From NCBI GenBank assembly GCA_011525745.1, contig WYBU01000146.1:1-64000 (forward strand): DNA of 64,000 bases. Direction: 5' to 3'. Positions 26,050 to 36,042 of this stretch are shown one piece after another. A program made the position numbers and the translations under genes. A model generated the notes under the pieces. It was given only the letters and a program-made list of their open reading frames with translations. It ran no database searches and was not told where the DNA came from. Numbering within the stretch: the first letter of the stretch is position 1; each line of letters starts with the position of its first letter. The stretch comes from Planctomycetaceae bacterium. GTDB taxonomy: Bacteria; Planctomycetota; Phycisphaerae; UBA1845; UTPLA1.

Positions 26050-26784
26050 TCAGCCGTCGGCGCGGGCGCCGTTACGGACGCGCATGTTCAACAGTTCAAC
26101 GACGAGCGAAAATGACATTGCGAAGTAGATGTACCCTTTGCTGATGTGCTGGTGCAGCCCCTCGGCCGTCAGCATCACGCCGATGAGAATCAGGAACGCC
26201 AGCGCCAGCATCTTGAACGTGGGGTGCCGCTCGACGAACGCGCCGACGGGGCCGGCGAAGATCATCATCACGCCGACGGCCACGACGACCGCCGCGATCA
26301 TGATGGCGATATGGCGCGCCATGCCGACGGCGGTGATGACGGAGTCGAGCGAGAAGACGATATCCAGCGCGATGATCTGGAGAAGGACGGCCTTGAATGA
26401 GGCGTGCACGGGGCGCGATGCGTCCGGGCCGTGGGTCGGGCCTTCGAGGCGGTGATGGATTTCGTAAGTGGCCTTGCCGATCAGGAACAGTCCGCCGACG
26501 ATCAGGATCAGGTCCTTGCCGGAGACCGGGTGTTCGCCGAGGTGGAACAGCGCGCCGGTCAGGCGCATGACCCAGCCGATGGCCAGCAGCAGCGCGATGC
26601 GCATGAACATGGCGAGCAGCAGCCCGGCACGTCGAGCCTTGTCGCGCACGGAGGAATCGAGCCGGCCGACGAGGATGGTGATGAAGACGATGTTGTCGAT
26701 GCCCAGGACGATTTCGAGGGCCGACAGCGTGAAAAAGGCGACGACGTTTTCGAACAGGTGTTCCGGCGCGAGCAGCTCAGCCAC
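26050..26784 (-). CDS. TerC-family integral membrane protein
   Basis: A 244-residue protein with about seven membrane helices and the TerC hallmark ALEIVLGIDNIVFITILVG in helix 1 plus LALDIVFSLDSVITAVGM-like sequence (DIVFSLDSVI) in a later helix. Those acidic residues (D of GIDN, D of SLDS) probably bind a metal; the family is linked to tellurite resistance and to Mn2+ export during secretion. Helices alternate with a His-rich loop (RLEGPTHGPDASR). The GTG at 26784 has a GGAGG SD; the longer frame lacks one. The gene is divergent from the GlcE-like gene. Confidence 0.88.
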   Translation of the reverse strand: MAELLAPEHLFENVVAFFTLSALEIVLGIDNIVFITILVGRLDSSVRDKARRAGLLLAMFMRIALLLAIGWVMRLTGALFHLGEHPVSGKDLILIVGGLFLIGKATYEIHHRLEGPTHGPDASRPVHASFKAVLLQIIALDIVFSLDSVITAVGMARHIAIMIAAVVVAVGVMMIFAGPVGAFVERHPTFKMLALAFLILIGVMLTAEGLHQHISKGYIYFAMSFSLVVELLNMRVRNGARADG

Positions 26785-26870
26785 GAGAGGCCTCCGCGCG
26801 GCCCGAAGTGGCGCGGGGCCGCGATCAAGGGGCGAGAGCGTAATGACCGGGGACGACAACGACAATCCCG

Positions 26871-28055
26871 ATGATGGAAGCTGAACGCGAGGCGATTCCG
26901 ACGACGATCGAACAAGCCGGCGGTCTGATCGCAAGCACTGCGCGGCAGGGGCACGGCGTGGTGGTGCTGGGCGGGATGACCAAGGCCGCGGGCAAGGTGC
27001 GCGACGACCGGCCGCGCGTGCGCCTGCGGACGACGGCCTTGAACCGGATCGTGGAGTTTTCGCCCGGCGATCTGACGATCACGGTTGAGGCGGGAATGAC
27101 GCTTCGGGCGCTGGACGAGACCCTGTCGCCGCACGGGTTGCGTCTGCCGCTCGATCCGCCCGATTACGACGGCCGGGCGACGATCGGCGGCGTGTTGGCG
27201 TTCGGCGACAGCGGGCCGATTCGGCTGGGATACGGCGGTCCGCGCGAGCACGTCATCGGCATGTCGATGGTGCAGGGGGACGGCACGCTGATTCGCGCCG
27301 GCGGGCGGGTCGTCAAGAACGTCGCGGGTTACGACCTGCATCGGCTGTTCGTGGGCAGCCACGGATCGCTGGGGATGATCGCCACGGCGTCGTTCAAACT
27401 GCGGCCGCGGCCTGAGGCGCGACGGCTGGTGACGGTCGTGTGCGGCGCGCCCGATGATGCGGAGCGGATCACGGCCGCGCTATTGGCCGGGGACACGCGG
27501 CCGGTGCTGCTGGACTGGATTCGGCCGGTTCCGCGCGACTGGCCGGGGGCGACGGCACGGCGGGATTTGTCGGGCGCGTCGGGTGCGGTGTTGCTGGCGG
27601 TCGGATACGAGGATTGCATCGAGGCGGCGGAATGGCAGTCGCGCGAGGCGGTTCGCCTGGTTGGGGGGGCGACGGCACATGATGAGGCGGCGTCGCAGTC
27701 GCTGTATTCGCGGTTGCGGGCGCGGATGATCGGCGGCGGCGCGGCGTTTCGCATCTCGATTGCATCGTCGCGGGTGCACGAGCTTTTCGCGGCGATGCCG
27801 GTCGAAACGGCTTTGCACGCTCATGCGGCCAGCGGCGTGGTTCACGGATCGATCGAGGATCGCGCGGCGCAACGTACCGAGGAATTGCTGGAGTCGACGA
27901 GCGATGCGCTGGACGGGGCGCTGCTGATGCGGCGGCGGGACGGGTCTTTGTCGGCGCGGCGACGAGGCGATGGGGTTGCGCGAAAGCTCGAACAACGCAC
28001 GCGGGGCGCCCTCGATCCTGCCGGCGTATTCCCCGAACCGCCGTTTGCGTCATAA
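26871..28055 (+). CDS. FAD-binding oxidase subunit, GlcE-like
   Basis: A 394-residue PCMH-type FAD protein. The FAD-binding half shows SPGDLTITVEAGMTL, LGYGGPREHVIG and GGRVVKNVAGYDLHRLFVGS, the last being the usual GlcE signature. In glycolate oxidase, GlcE works with GlcD and the iron-sulfur GlcF, which are absent here, so partners must be elsewhere or the substrate differs. The C-terminal 170 residues are less conserved. Two adjacent ATGs (26871, 26874) are possible starts. It is divergent from the TerC gene and followed by an ABC exporter. Confidence 0.8.
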   Translation: MMEAEREAIPTTIEQAGGLIASTARQGHGVVVLGGMTKAAGKVRDDRPRVRLRTTALNRIVEFSPGDLTITVEAGMTLRALDETLSPHGLRLPLDPPDYDGRATIGGVLAFGDSGPIRLGYGGPREHVIGMSMVQGDGTLIRAGGRVVKNVAGYDLHRLFVGSHGSLGMIATASFKLRPRPEARRLVTVVCGAPDDAERITAALLAGDTRPVLLDWIRPVPRDWPGATARRDLSGASGAVLLAVGYEDCIEAAEWQSREAVRLVGGATAHDEAASQSLYSRLRARMIGGGAAFRISIASSRVHELFAAMPVETALHAHAASGVVHGSIEDRAAQRTEELLESTSDALDGALLMRRRDGSLSARRRGDGVARKLEQRTRGALDPAGVFPEPPFAS

Positions 28056-28168
28056 TACGATTCCGCGCGTGAGCGCGGGAGCGGCCGTGCGTTCAATCCT
28101 ATCCGGCGGCCGCGAGCATTCCGCCGCCATGGTTGAAAGCGTGTGTTGCACGTCTGTGCGGGAATTTC

Positions 28169-29065
28169 ATGTACGCCGTTTCCATGGAATCGGTCACCAA
28201 GCGATTCGGCGAATTTGTCGCGGTGGACGCGATTTCGCTGAGCGTGCCGGCGGGTTCGATCTACGGCATTCTGGGGCCCAACGGCGCCGGGAAAACCACG
28301 TCGATTCGAATGATTTCCGGGATTTTCGCTCCGGATGGCGGTTGCGTTTCCGTGCTGGGGGCGGGCAGCGGCGTCGAAGTGCGGCAGCGAATCGGGTATC
28401 TGCCCGAGGAAAAAGGGCTGTACAAGAAGATGTACGCCGTCGATCTGCTGGCCTACTTCGGGAGCCTCAAGGGGCTTTCGCCGGCCGAGGCGCGGCGCCG
28501 CGGCCAGGCATTGATGGAGCGTTACGGCCTGGGTGAGTACGCGCGCAAGAAGTGCGAAGCGTTGTCGAAAGGCATGCAGCAGAAGCTGCAAGTGCTGATG
28601 ACGGTTCTGCACGAGCCGGAGCTGCTGATACTGGATGAGCCGTTCTCGGGGCTGGACCCGGTCAACATCGAGATGATGCGCGATTTGATTCTCGAGCAGC
28701 GGCAGGCCGGCCGCACGATTTTGTTTTCGACGCACATCATGGACACGGCGGAGAAGATGTGCGATCACGTGTGCCTGTTCCACAAGGGGCGCAAGGTTCT
28801 GGATGGAACGTTGAGTGGGGTCAAGTCGCGGTTTTCGGGCGGCATCATTCTCGAGTTCGACGGCGACGGATCGTTTCTGCACAAGCTGCCGGAGGTGTCG
28901 CGGGTGAACGATTACACGCGTCACGCGGAGGTGTTCCTGCGCGATTCATCATCGCCGCAGGACCTGCTGCGCCAGGCGATGGAGCACGTCACCGTGCGGC
29001 GCTTCGAAGTGGCCCAGCCTTCGCTGCACGAGATTTTCGTGCGCACCGTGAAGGAGCCGACATGA
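28169..29065 (+). CDS. ABC transporter ATP-binding protein, NatA-like
   Basis: A 298-residue ATPase with Walker A GPNGAGKTT, signature LSKGMQQKL, Walker B LLILDEPFSGLDP and a switch His in STHIMDT, all intact. The C-terminal 90 residues are a regulatory DUF4162-type tail (HKGRKVLDGTLSGVKSRFSG). Its stop overlaps the permease start by 4 nt (ATGA). NatAB-type exporters extrude Na+ or other small substrates. The ATG at 28169 has a GGGAA SD; 28184 is an alternative. The preceding gene is 113 bp away, so this pair is a separate operon. Confidence 0.9.
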   Translation: MYAVSMESVTKRFGEFVAVDAISLSVPAGSIYGILGPNGAGKTTSIRMISGIFAPDGGCVSVLGAGSGVEVRQRIGYLPEEKGLYKKMYAVDLLAYFGSLKGLSPAEARRRGQALMERYGLGEYARKKCEALSKGMQQKLQVLMTVLHEPELLILDEPFSGLDPVNIEMMRDLILEQRQAGRTILFSTHIMDTAEKMCDHVCLFHKGRKVLDGTLSGVKSRFSGGIILEFDGDGSFLHKLPEVSRVNDYTRHAEVFLRDSSSPQDLLRQAMEHVTVRRFEVAQPSLHEIFVRTVKEPT

Positions 29066-30378
29066 TCCGCGTCTGGCGCGTGGCTTTGCGCGATTATCTC
29101 GAGACGGTTCGCAGCGGGTCTTTCATCATCCTGGTGCTGATCGTCCCGCTGCTGCTGGTTGCGTCGATCGCCATTCCCCGCGCACTGGAGCGGGCCGAAG
29201 GACCGTCTGAATTCGCGCTGGTCGACCTGCCGGCCGGCTGGGGCGAGCGCCTGCAACGCGCCTATTACGCCGACGAGGACATCCACGAGCGGATTCGTTT
29301 CACGCCGCGCGACACGCCGGCGGGGACAACCGCGGCCGAGTTCCGCAAGAAGCTGGAGGTCGAGGTTCGCGGCGAGAAACTGTACGGATTCATCGCGGCG
29401 GAGGCGGGACCGGATGGCGCGATGAACGCCGCCGTCACCACGTTGCGCGCGGACGACGATGACGGCGCGCGATGGCTCATGCGCCGGGCGCTGCCGGCCG
29501 TGGTGCGATTCGACCGCGCCCGTCGCCTGGGGCTGACGCCGGAGCAGGTCGACCGGCTCGATGCGCCGGTGGAGGTGAAACCCTATGTGTTGTCGGCCTC
29601 GGCCGAGGGCGCGCGGGAGGCATCGGCGACTGATCGCCTGGCGGCTTATGCGCCGATGATCTTCACATACCTGCTGTGGATTGTGACGTTCACGCTGACG
29701 CAGCGGTTGTTGATGACGACGATCGAGGAGAAATCGAACCGCACGGTCGAGGTGATTCTGTCGTCGGTGTCGCCGATGGAGTTCATGGCGGGCAAGGTTC
29801 TGGCCGGCGTGCTGGAGGGGGTGACGGTCATGGCGGTGTGGCTGTTCACGCTGTTCATGGCGGCCGACTACTTCACGCAGAGGCATTTGCAGGGGCTGGA
29901 CATCACGATTCTGTTTTCGCGCACCGACCATATTGCGTGGTTCTGCGTCTATTTCGCGCTGGGGTTCGTACTGTTTGCGTCGCTGACGGTGGGGCTAGGC
30001 TCGCTGTGCAATTCGATTCGCGAGACGCAGAACATCATGACGCCGGTCATGATGCTGATGGTCGTGCCGATTCTGGTCATGGCGTACGTGGGCAAGAACC
30101 CCAATTCGTGGCTGTCGATCGGCCTGTCTTACTTTCCGTTCTTTACGCCGTTCCTGATGATGAACCGCATCGCCGCGACGCCGCCGCCGCATTCGCTGGA
30201 GGTCATTGGCGCGACGCTGTTGTTACTGGTGGCGATCTGGTGCACGACGTGGGCCGGCGCCAAGCTGTTCCGCGTCGGGGTGTTGATGTACGGCAAACCG
30301 CCGCGCATCGGCGAGGTATGGAAGCTGCTTCGCTCGCCCGAGGGCCGCGCGATGATGCGGCCGCGCGAGGCATCGTAA
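29062..30378 (+). CDS. ABC transporter permease, NatB-like
   Basis: A 438-residue permease of the ABC-2 group. It has one membrane helix at about 20-40, a large extracytoplasmic domain (about 45-205) and five further helices (about 215-390). Between helices lies the family pattern TQRLLMTTIEEKSNRTVEVILSSVSP. It is the natural partner of the overlapping ATPase. A longer frame (from 28759) would overlap the ATPase gene and is rejected. Substrate is unknown, with Na+ or a lipid-like compound as candidates. Confidence 0.88.
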   Translation: MIRVWRVALRDYLETVRSGSFIILVLIVPLLLVASIAIPRALERAEGPSEFALVDLPAGWGERLQRAYYADEDIHERIRFTPRDTPAGTTAAEFRKKLEVEVRGEKLYGFIAAEAGPDGAMNAAVTTLRADDDDGARWLMRRALPAVVRFDRARRLGLTPEQVDRLDAPVEVKPYVLSASAEGAREASATDRLAAYAPMIFTYLLWIVTFTLTQRLLMTTIEEKSNRTVEVILSSVSPMEFMAGKVLAGVLEGVTVMAVWLFTLFMAADYFTQRHLQGLDITILFSRTDHIAWFCVYFALGFVLFASLTVGLGSLCNSIRETQNIMTPVMMLMVVPILVMAYVGKNPNSWLSIGLSYFPFFTPFLMMNRIAATPPPHSLEVIGATLLLLVAIWCTTWAGAKLFRVGVLMYGKPPRIGEVWKLLRSPEGRAMMRPREAS

Positions 30379-30410
30379 ATACCGCCGCCGGCCTCGCATA
30401 AAATCGCGAT

Positions 30411-30881
30411 ATGGCCGGTTCGCACGATCCGCCGTCGCGGCGCTGTTTGATCTGCGGGTACATCATCGACCATCTTTCCGCGCCGCGCTGTCCGGAGTGC
30501 GGGCGCGCGTTTGATCCGAACGATCCGGCCACGTTCAACGTCGACCAGCCCGAGGCGATGCCGCGGGCGGGGCACTTTGCCGCGCTTCTGGCGGTGACGG
30601 CGCTGTTGGTCGTTCCGGTGCCGTGGTCGTTTGCGCTGGACATGCGAATAGCGCGGCCGATGTCGCTGGCGATGTACGCCGGAGCGGCGACGTTCGTCAG
30701 CGTGCTGGCCGCGGCGCGATTGCTGCGTCGATTGCCTGCGGCGGCAGGACCGGCGGTGGTTGTGCCGGCGGCATTGATGCTGGCGGTGGCGGCGCTGGAT
30801 CGCGGGCTTATGGCATCGGCGGCGGCGGCAGGGATCGGGCTGTTGACGGCGGGGATTCTGGCGGCGGCTGTTCGGAAGTAG
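30411..30881 (+). CDS. zinc-ribbon membrane protein
   Basis: A 156-residue protein. The N-terminus is a zinc ribbon: CLICGY..CPECG (Cys pairs at residues 12/15 and 27/30). The following 100 residues form about four membrane helices. Many planctomycete genomes carry such paralogues, with no function assigned. It starts 33 bp after the permease stop and may belong to the exporter operon. An isolated zinc ribbon of this kind probably binds zinc for structure. Confidence 0.75.
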   Translation: MAGSHDPPSRRCLICGYIIDHLSAPRCPECGRAFDPNDPATFNVDQPEAMPRAGHFAALLAVTALLVVPVPWSFALDMRIARPMSLAMYAGAATFVSVLAAARLLRRLPAAAGPAVVVPAALMLAVAALDRGLMASAAAAGIGLLTAGILAAAVRK

Positions 30882-30959
30882 CGTGCGCGGCGGTGCGTTC
30901 GCTGGCGGGGGCGTGTAGGATGTGGAGGTGGATGATGTGTCGGCTGATGCGGGGCCGGC

Positions 30960-31150
30960 GGGTTGATTCGCAATCCCATCATCGCGAACCCACCGCTGAA
31001 GCGGTGGGCCACCCGGTGTGGGGGTGGCTCGCGATCGTATCATCGCGAACCCACCGCTGAGGCGGTGGGCCGCCCGGCGCGGGAAGGTATTCCCGCGGTG
31101 ATTGGGTGCGAGAAGGGATTCTCGCATCAGCGGCGCACCAGCAGAGACCC
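30960..31150. repeat. REP-type hairpin cluster upstream of eno
   Basis: Two copies of CCACCGCT-GA-AGCGGTGG-type hairpin (near 30990 and 31050) are preceded by ATCATCGCGAAC, then GATTCTCGCA..TGCGAGAA (TGCGAGAA-GGGA-TTCTCGCA at about 31110-31130). The same two modules, in the reverse order, lie at 62280-62430. The gap 30882-31264 has no gene; an eno promoter must lie at its right end. Confidence 0.8.
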
Positions 31151-31225
31151 CGGCGCTTGCGCTTGGGGATCGGATCAAGGGGCGCCTCTTCGCGGGGGGT
31201 TGCCCGTGGGTTTTGTTGATGATAA

Positions 31226-32554
<1,329 letters not shown>

Positions 32555-32768
32555 TTTGGCCGATAAAGGCAGAAGGGAAACGTCGAATCAAGTGGTTCAC
32601 GCAGTCGTGGAGGTCGCGAAGGATGTGGATTCCCGCGTGCGCGGGAATGACGGCCGGGCGCCGAAGCGCTGAAAGCCGACGGCTGAGGGCAAACGGCTGA
32701 AGGCTGATGGATGACGGCTTACGGTCCGCACAGCGGCCCCCACGGGCGTGCGGCAGATTCACGCATCT
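32555..32768. repeat. dRS3-like palindrome and stutter DNA
   Basis: After eno lies ATTCCCGC-GTGC-GCGGGAAT (about 32627-32646), an 8-bp stem related to the dRS3 repeat known in Neisseria. A similar copy is at 48655-48675. The remainder is GCTGAAAGCCGACGG-type stutter. No gene is seen. Confidence 0.75.
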
Positions 32769-33419
32769 ATGTCGACGGTTGCGGCACAGGATGATGCTTG
32801 CGCCGCGCGGGGCGCGGAGGACGACTCGCCAGAGACGGCGCGCGAGGCGGGAGAAGTGCGCGCAGCGCGGCGGTCGGGGCGCGGGGCGGCGGCATGGATG
32901 TTCTTTTTCCTGTTCTTGCTGGCGGCCTTCTTTATGTTCGCGGCGCCGGTGCTGCTGCCCGTGGCGCGCGATTACACGCGGCTGCTGGAGGAAGAGCAGG
33001 CGCTGGCGTTGCGTGTGGCGCGGCTCGAGGATCGCGCCCGGCGGCTGGACCAGTTTGCGGCCGCCGTTGCGACCGATCCGCATGTCAACGAGCGGCTGGC
33101 GCGGATGGAACTGGGGTATACGCGGCCGGGGGAGTCGGTGATCATGGTCGATCCATCGCCGGGGTCCGCGTCGGGGGCGCAGGCAGGCCCGTGGCTCGAC
33201 GACGCAGGCGTTAGGGTTTTGCCGCCGCACTGGCCGGACTGGGCACATCGGGCCGAGTCGTGGGCGGCGCAGCGCGGCTTGCTTGCGGCGTTCATGGCGC
33301 CTTCGCTGCGTGGCGTGTGGATGCTGCTGTCGGCGGGGCTGGTGTTTGCCGCGTTTCTCGTCTTCGGGCGGCGCGGCGGTACGGCGCCGCGGGAAGCTGC
33401 GCGACAGCCGGAATGCTGA
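32769..33419 (+). CDS. septum formation initiator (FtsB/DivIC-like)
   Basis: A 216-residue single-helix protein. The cytoplasmic N-terminus is charged, one membrane helix is at about 44-66 (AAWMFFFLFLLAAFFMFAAP) and a coiled coil follows (LLEEEQALALRVARLEDRARRLD). ERLARMELGYTRPGESV comes next, matching the FtsB/DivIC C-terminal motif (LAREELGYVRPGE-like). In division this protein bridges FtsL and FtsQ. Unlike FtsB (about 100 residues) it has an extra C-terminal part ending in a second membrane helix. The synteny with eno supports the call. Start choice is weak; GTG at 32748 is an alternative. Confidence 0.7.
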   Translation: MSTVAAQDDACAARGAEDDSPETAREAGEVRAARRSGRGAAAWMFFFLFLLAAFFMFAAPVLLPVARDYTRLLEEEQALALRVARLEDRARRLDQFAAAVATDPHVNERLARMELGYTRPGESVIMVDPSPGSASGAQAGPWLDDAGVRVLPPHWPDWAHRAESWAAQRGLLAAFMAPSLRGVWMLLSAGLVFAAFLVFGRRGGTAPREAARQPEC

Positions 33420-33471
33420 CCGCGGCCTGATGGTCCCAACCCGCCGGATTGAGCCTGCCAGGAGGAAGCGC

Positions 33472-33861
33472 GTGTCCAAACTTCGAGAAGTGACGCATCC
33501 GCCGACCGTGCCGGGCGAGCTGCCGCCCGAGCCGCCGATGAAGGTGTTCGAGGTGTTCATACAGGTTCGCCAGGGCGAGCCGCATGAATACGCGGGCTCG
33601 CTGCTGGCGGTTGATCTGGACATGGCGCTGTCGCTGGCCATGCAGCACTACGGCCGCGATCAGAACTGCTATCACGTCTGGGTGGCCGATCGCGCGCACA
33701 TGAAGGGGAGCGACACGACGGGCGAGCCGGTTTTTCGCATTACCGATCAGGACTACCGCTTCGCCCGCGGCTATCAGGATGTCCGCAAGAAGTGGGAGCG
33801 CTTCCGCAGCGCGAAGGAAGTCGACGTCTATCAGAAGGAGGACATCCGTGAGCACTATTGA
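33472..33861 (+). CDS. paaB: phenylacetyl-CoA epoxidase subunit PaaB-like
   Basis: A 129-residue PaaB, the small structural subunit of the ring-1,2-phenylacetyl-CoA epoxidase. The family region PMKVFEVFIQVRQGEPHEYAGSL..ALSLAMQHYGRDQ..VWVADRAHM is clear. The GTG start has an excellent AGGAGGAA SD. The last 14 bases overlap paaC, so the genes are tightly coupled. No paaA (catalytic di-iron subunit) lies before it; the upstream gene is an FtsB-like membrane protein. Confidence 0.87.
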   Translation: MSKLREVTHPPTVPGELPPEPPMKVFEVFIQVRQGEPHEYAGSLLAVDLDMALSLAMQHYGRDQNCYHVWVADRAHMKGSDTTGEPVFRITDQDYRFARGYQDVRKKWERFRSAKEVDVYQKEDIREHY

Positions 33862-34645
33862 CGCGGCCGACTTCAGCCCGGAGCTGCGCCAGGCGTTCGT
33901 CGACATGGTGCTGTGCGGCGCGGACGACGACTTCCTGATCGGTCACGCCGACAGCGAGTGGACCGGATTAGCGCCGATTCTCGAGGAAGACATTGCCGTC
34001 TCGTCGATCGCGCAGGATGAGGTCGCGCATGCCCGCGAGTTGTACGCGCTGGCGGCCGAGTTCGTCGGCCGCAGCGCCGACGACGTCGCCTACGGCCGTA
34101 CGCCGGATGAGTACCGCTGCGCCGCGTTGTGCGTGACGCCGGATGATTTTGACTGGTCGATGCTTATCGCGCGGCAGTTTTACTACGATCATTTCGACGC
34201 GCTGCGGCTGGAGCGGTGGAAGCGCTGCGCGTACCGGCCGCTGGCCGATCTGTCGCAGCGCATCGCGGCGGAGGAGCGGTTTCACGTTCATCACGTTGAC
34301 GATTGGATTCGCCGGCTGGGTGGGTCGAAGGGCGATGCGCGGGAGCGCATCGAGAAGGCGCTGAGCGCGCTGTGGCCGCATGCGGTGGCGTTGTTCGAGG
34401 AGCCGGCCGGCGAGCCGCTTGTCGCGGCGAAGTTGTGTCCGCGGCCGCCGAAGTCGATGTTTGACACGTACCGGAAGGTTGTCGGCGATGCGCTGTCGTG
34501 CGCCGGCCTGGCGGTCCCGTCCGGCGGGCCTGATCCGGCGCGGCTGGGCGCCGGCGGGCGGCGGGGGCGACACGGCCCGCAGCTTTCGACGGTGCTGGAG
34601 GAGCTGGCGGAGGTTTATCGGCTGGAGCCGGGCGCCACGTGGTGA
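33848..34645 (+). CDS. paaC: phenylacetyl-CoA epoxidase subunit PaaC-like
   Basis: A 265-residue ferritin-like PaaC, the structural partner of catalytic PaaA. Helices contain the degenerate di-iron sites typical of PaaC (EEDIAVSSIAQDEVAHARELYALA, RIAAEERFHVHHVDDW). The GTG start has AAGGAGG at good spacing, inside paaB. It is followed by paaD after about 70 bp. Because PaaC does not carry the active site, a cluster of paaB, paaC and paaD alone cannot make the epoxidase. Confidence 0.87.
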   Translation: MSTIDAADFSPELRQAFVDMVLCGADDDFLIGHADSEWTGLAPILEEDIAVSSIAQDEVAHARELYALAAEFVGRSADDVAYGRTPDEYRCAALCVTPDDFDWSMLIARQFYYDHFDALRLERWKRCAYRPLADLSQRIAAEERFHVHHVDDWIRRLGGSKGDARERIEKALSALWPHAVALFEEPAGEPLVAAKLCPRPPKSMFDTYRKVVGDALSCAGLAVPSGGPDPARLGAGGRRGRHGPQLSTVLEELAEVYRLEPGATW

Positions 34646-34718
34646 GCGGATGGGGCGGACGAGCATTCGTGGCACGGCGCTTGCTGGCTTTGATGACATG
34701 TTCCGCCGGGAGCGCGCG

Positions 34719-35210
34719 ATGATTTGTGTCGATGCGGTCCGCGACGTGCTGGCCACGATCAACGATCCGGAGATGCCCATCAGCATCGTTGATCTTGGCA
34801 TCATCGACGGCGTCGCCGCGCGCGAGCATGAAGTCACGATTCGCCTGCTGCCGACGTTCGTCGGTTGCCCCGCGCTGGAGATGATTCGCCACGAGATCGA
34901 GACGAAAGTGGCGCGGGTGCCGGGCGTGAAGTCGGTGGACGTGGAGGTCGTATTCGATCCGCCGTGGACGCCCGATCGAATCAGCGAGCAGGGGCGCGAG
35001 AATCTGCGGCAGTTCGGCGTGACGACGCCCGGCCCGCACGGGCCGCGCGGTCCGGTGCTGGTGCAGGTGGGCGTGGAGGGCAAGCTGGCGTGTCCCTTCT
35101 GCGGCGCCGACGCGGCCCGGCTGGAAAGCCCCTTCGGCCCGACGCGCTGCCGGATGATTTACTACTGCGAGGCCTGCAAGAATCAGTTCGAGCACATGAA
35201 GCGGGTTTGA
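34719..35210 (+). CDS. paaD: PaaD-like MIP18 family iron-sulfur maturation protein
   Basis: A 163-residue PaaD. The MIP18 domain shows INDPEMPISIVDLGII..VGCPALEMIRHEIE. The C-terminal zinc/iron-sulfur part has CPFCGAD and YYCEACKNQFEHMK. In aromatic degradation PaaD helps mature PaaA or PaaE; it shares its N-terminal fold with SufT-type carriers. I choose the ATG at 34719 because GGGAG lies 8 nt upstream; starts at 34650 and 34698 are possible. With paaB and paaC it forms an incomplete paa cluster. Confidence 0.85.
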   Translation: MICVDAVRDVLATINDPEMPISIVDLGIIDGVAAREHEVTIRLLPTFVGCPALEMIRHEIETKVARVPGVKSVDVEVVFDPPWTPDRISEQGRENLRQFGVTTPGPHGPRGPVLVQVGVEGKLACPFCGADAARLESPFGPTRCRMIYYCEACKNQFEHMKRV

Positions 35211-35298
35211 GGTCCGCCGGCAATCACCGTACGTTTCCGGTTCAGCAAACTCTTCGCGCCCCCTGTCCAACGCGAAGCCTGAGTAAATACGGAACTTG

Positions 35299-35304
35299 TA
35301 TAAT
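35299..35304 (+). promoter_or_regulatory. -10 box of the dual-OB/DUF488 operon
   Basis: TATAAT, a perfect -10, 31 bp before the GTG start at 35335. The -35 region does not match well. The predicted leader is about 24 nt and carries the GAGGG SD. It separates this operon from the paa cluster. Confidence 0.5.
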
Positions 35305-35334
35305 GAATGCCGGTTCAGAACCGAGGGCGCCGAC

Positions 35335-36042
35335 GTGGAGTTCAAACGCATTATTGTGCTGGCGAATTCCTACAAGAAGACGCCGGGGCGTTGCGTTGCG
35401 GGCCGCGAGTTGGCAGTCGACCATACGGTCGGGGCGTGGCTGCGTCCCATCAGCGAACTGCCCGAAGGCGAATTGCTCCCCAGTCACATGAAGACGGCGG
35501 ATCGTTCGCGGATCGACGTGCTGGACGTCATCGACGTTCCCGTCTTCGCTCACGCCGGCGACACGATTCATCCTGAAGACTGGCGCATTGACACGTCCGC
35601 GCAATGTGTGCGTCGAGGCAGACATCCGATAAACCGGCTCAGGGCGCTGGCGGAGTCGCCGCACGAGTTGTGGATGGATCCCGCGACGCGACCGGATCGG
35701 GCTACGCCGAACTTCCTGGCCCGCAGGCTCCATCAACAGTCCTTGTACCTCATCCGGCCAAGCGACTTTCGCGTGGAACTGCGGAACGAATTCAATCCCT
35801 TTGAAGGTCGTAACCAGCAGAAACGCCGGGCGTGCTTTACATATCGGGAGCAACAGTACTCGCTTGGTCTGACGGATCCCGTTTTCATTCAAAAGTACGC
35901 GACTCGGTTCCCAGGACCCAACAGGCCGGCAATCATCGTACGTCCGCGCCGCGGCGACGATTGCCTATTGTGCGTCAGCCTCACGCCGATTTTCAACGGC
36001 TACCATTACAAGGTAGTGGCAACGGTTTTGGAGCTGTCTTGA
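35335..36042 (+). CDS. dual-OB-fold protein (DuOB-like), first gene of DUF488 operon
   Basis: A 235-residue protein whose fold resembles two OB domains. It starts MEFKRIIVLANSYKKTPGRC and continues with WLRPISELPEGELLP, then DVLDVIDVPV. This pattern is shared with proteins annotated as dual-OB domain found next to DUF488 genes. OB folds bind nucleic acid or small ligands, so this may be the sensor or substrate-binding part. The GTG start has a GAGGG SD. It ends TGATG, with the next gene's ATG overlapping by one base. Its catalytic potential is not evident. Confidence in the fold is moderate; the role is inferred from context. Confidence 0.65.
   Translation: MEFKRIIVLANSYKKTPGRCVAGRELAVDHTVGAWLRPISELPEGELLPSHMKTADRSRIDVLDVIDVPVFAHAGDTIHPEDWRIDTSAQCVRRGRHPINRLRALAESPHELWMDPATRPDRATPNFLARRLHQQSLYLIRPSDFRVELRNEFNPFEGRNQQKRRACFTYREQQYSLGLTDPVFIQKYATRFPGPNRPAIIVRPRRGDDCLLCVSLTPIFNGYHYKVVATVLELS

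Noticed and set aside
26129-26455. Plus-strand frames opposite TerC and other minus genes
   Set aside because: Shadows of the real genes with unnatural His/Asp/Gly composition.
33472-35210. Complete phenylacetyl-CoA epoxidase operon
   Set aside because: paaA and paaE are not in the window, so only the B, C and D subunits are supported.
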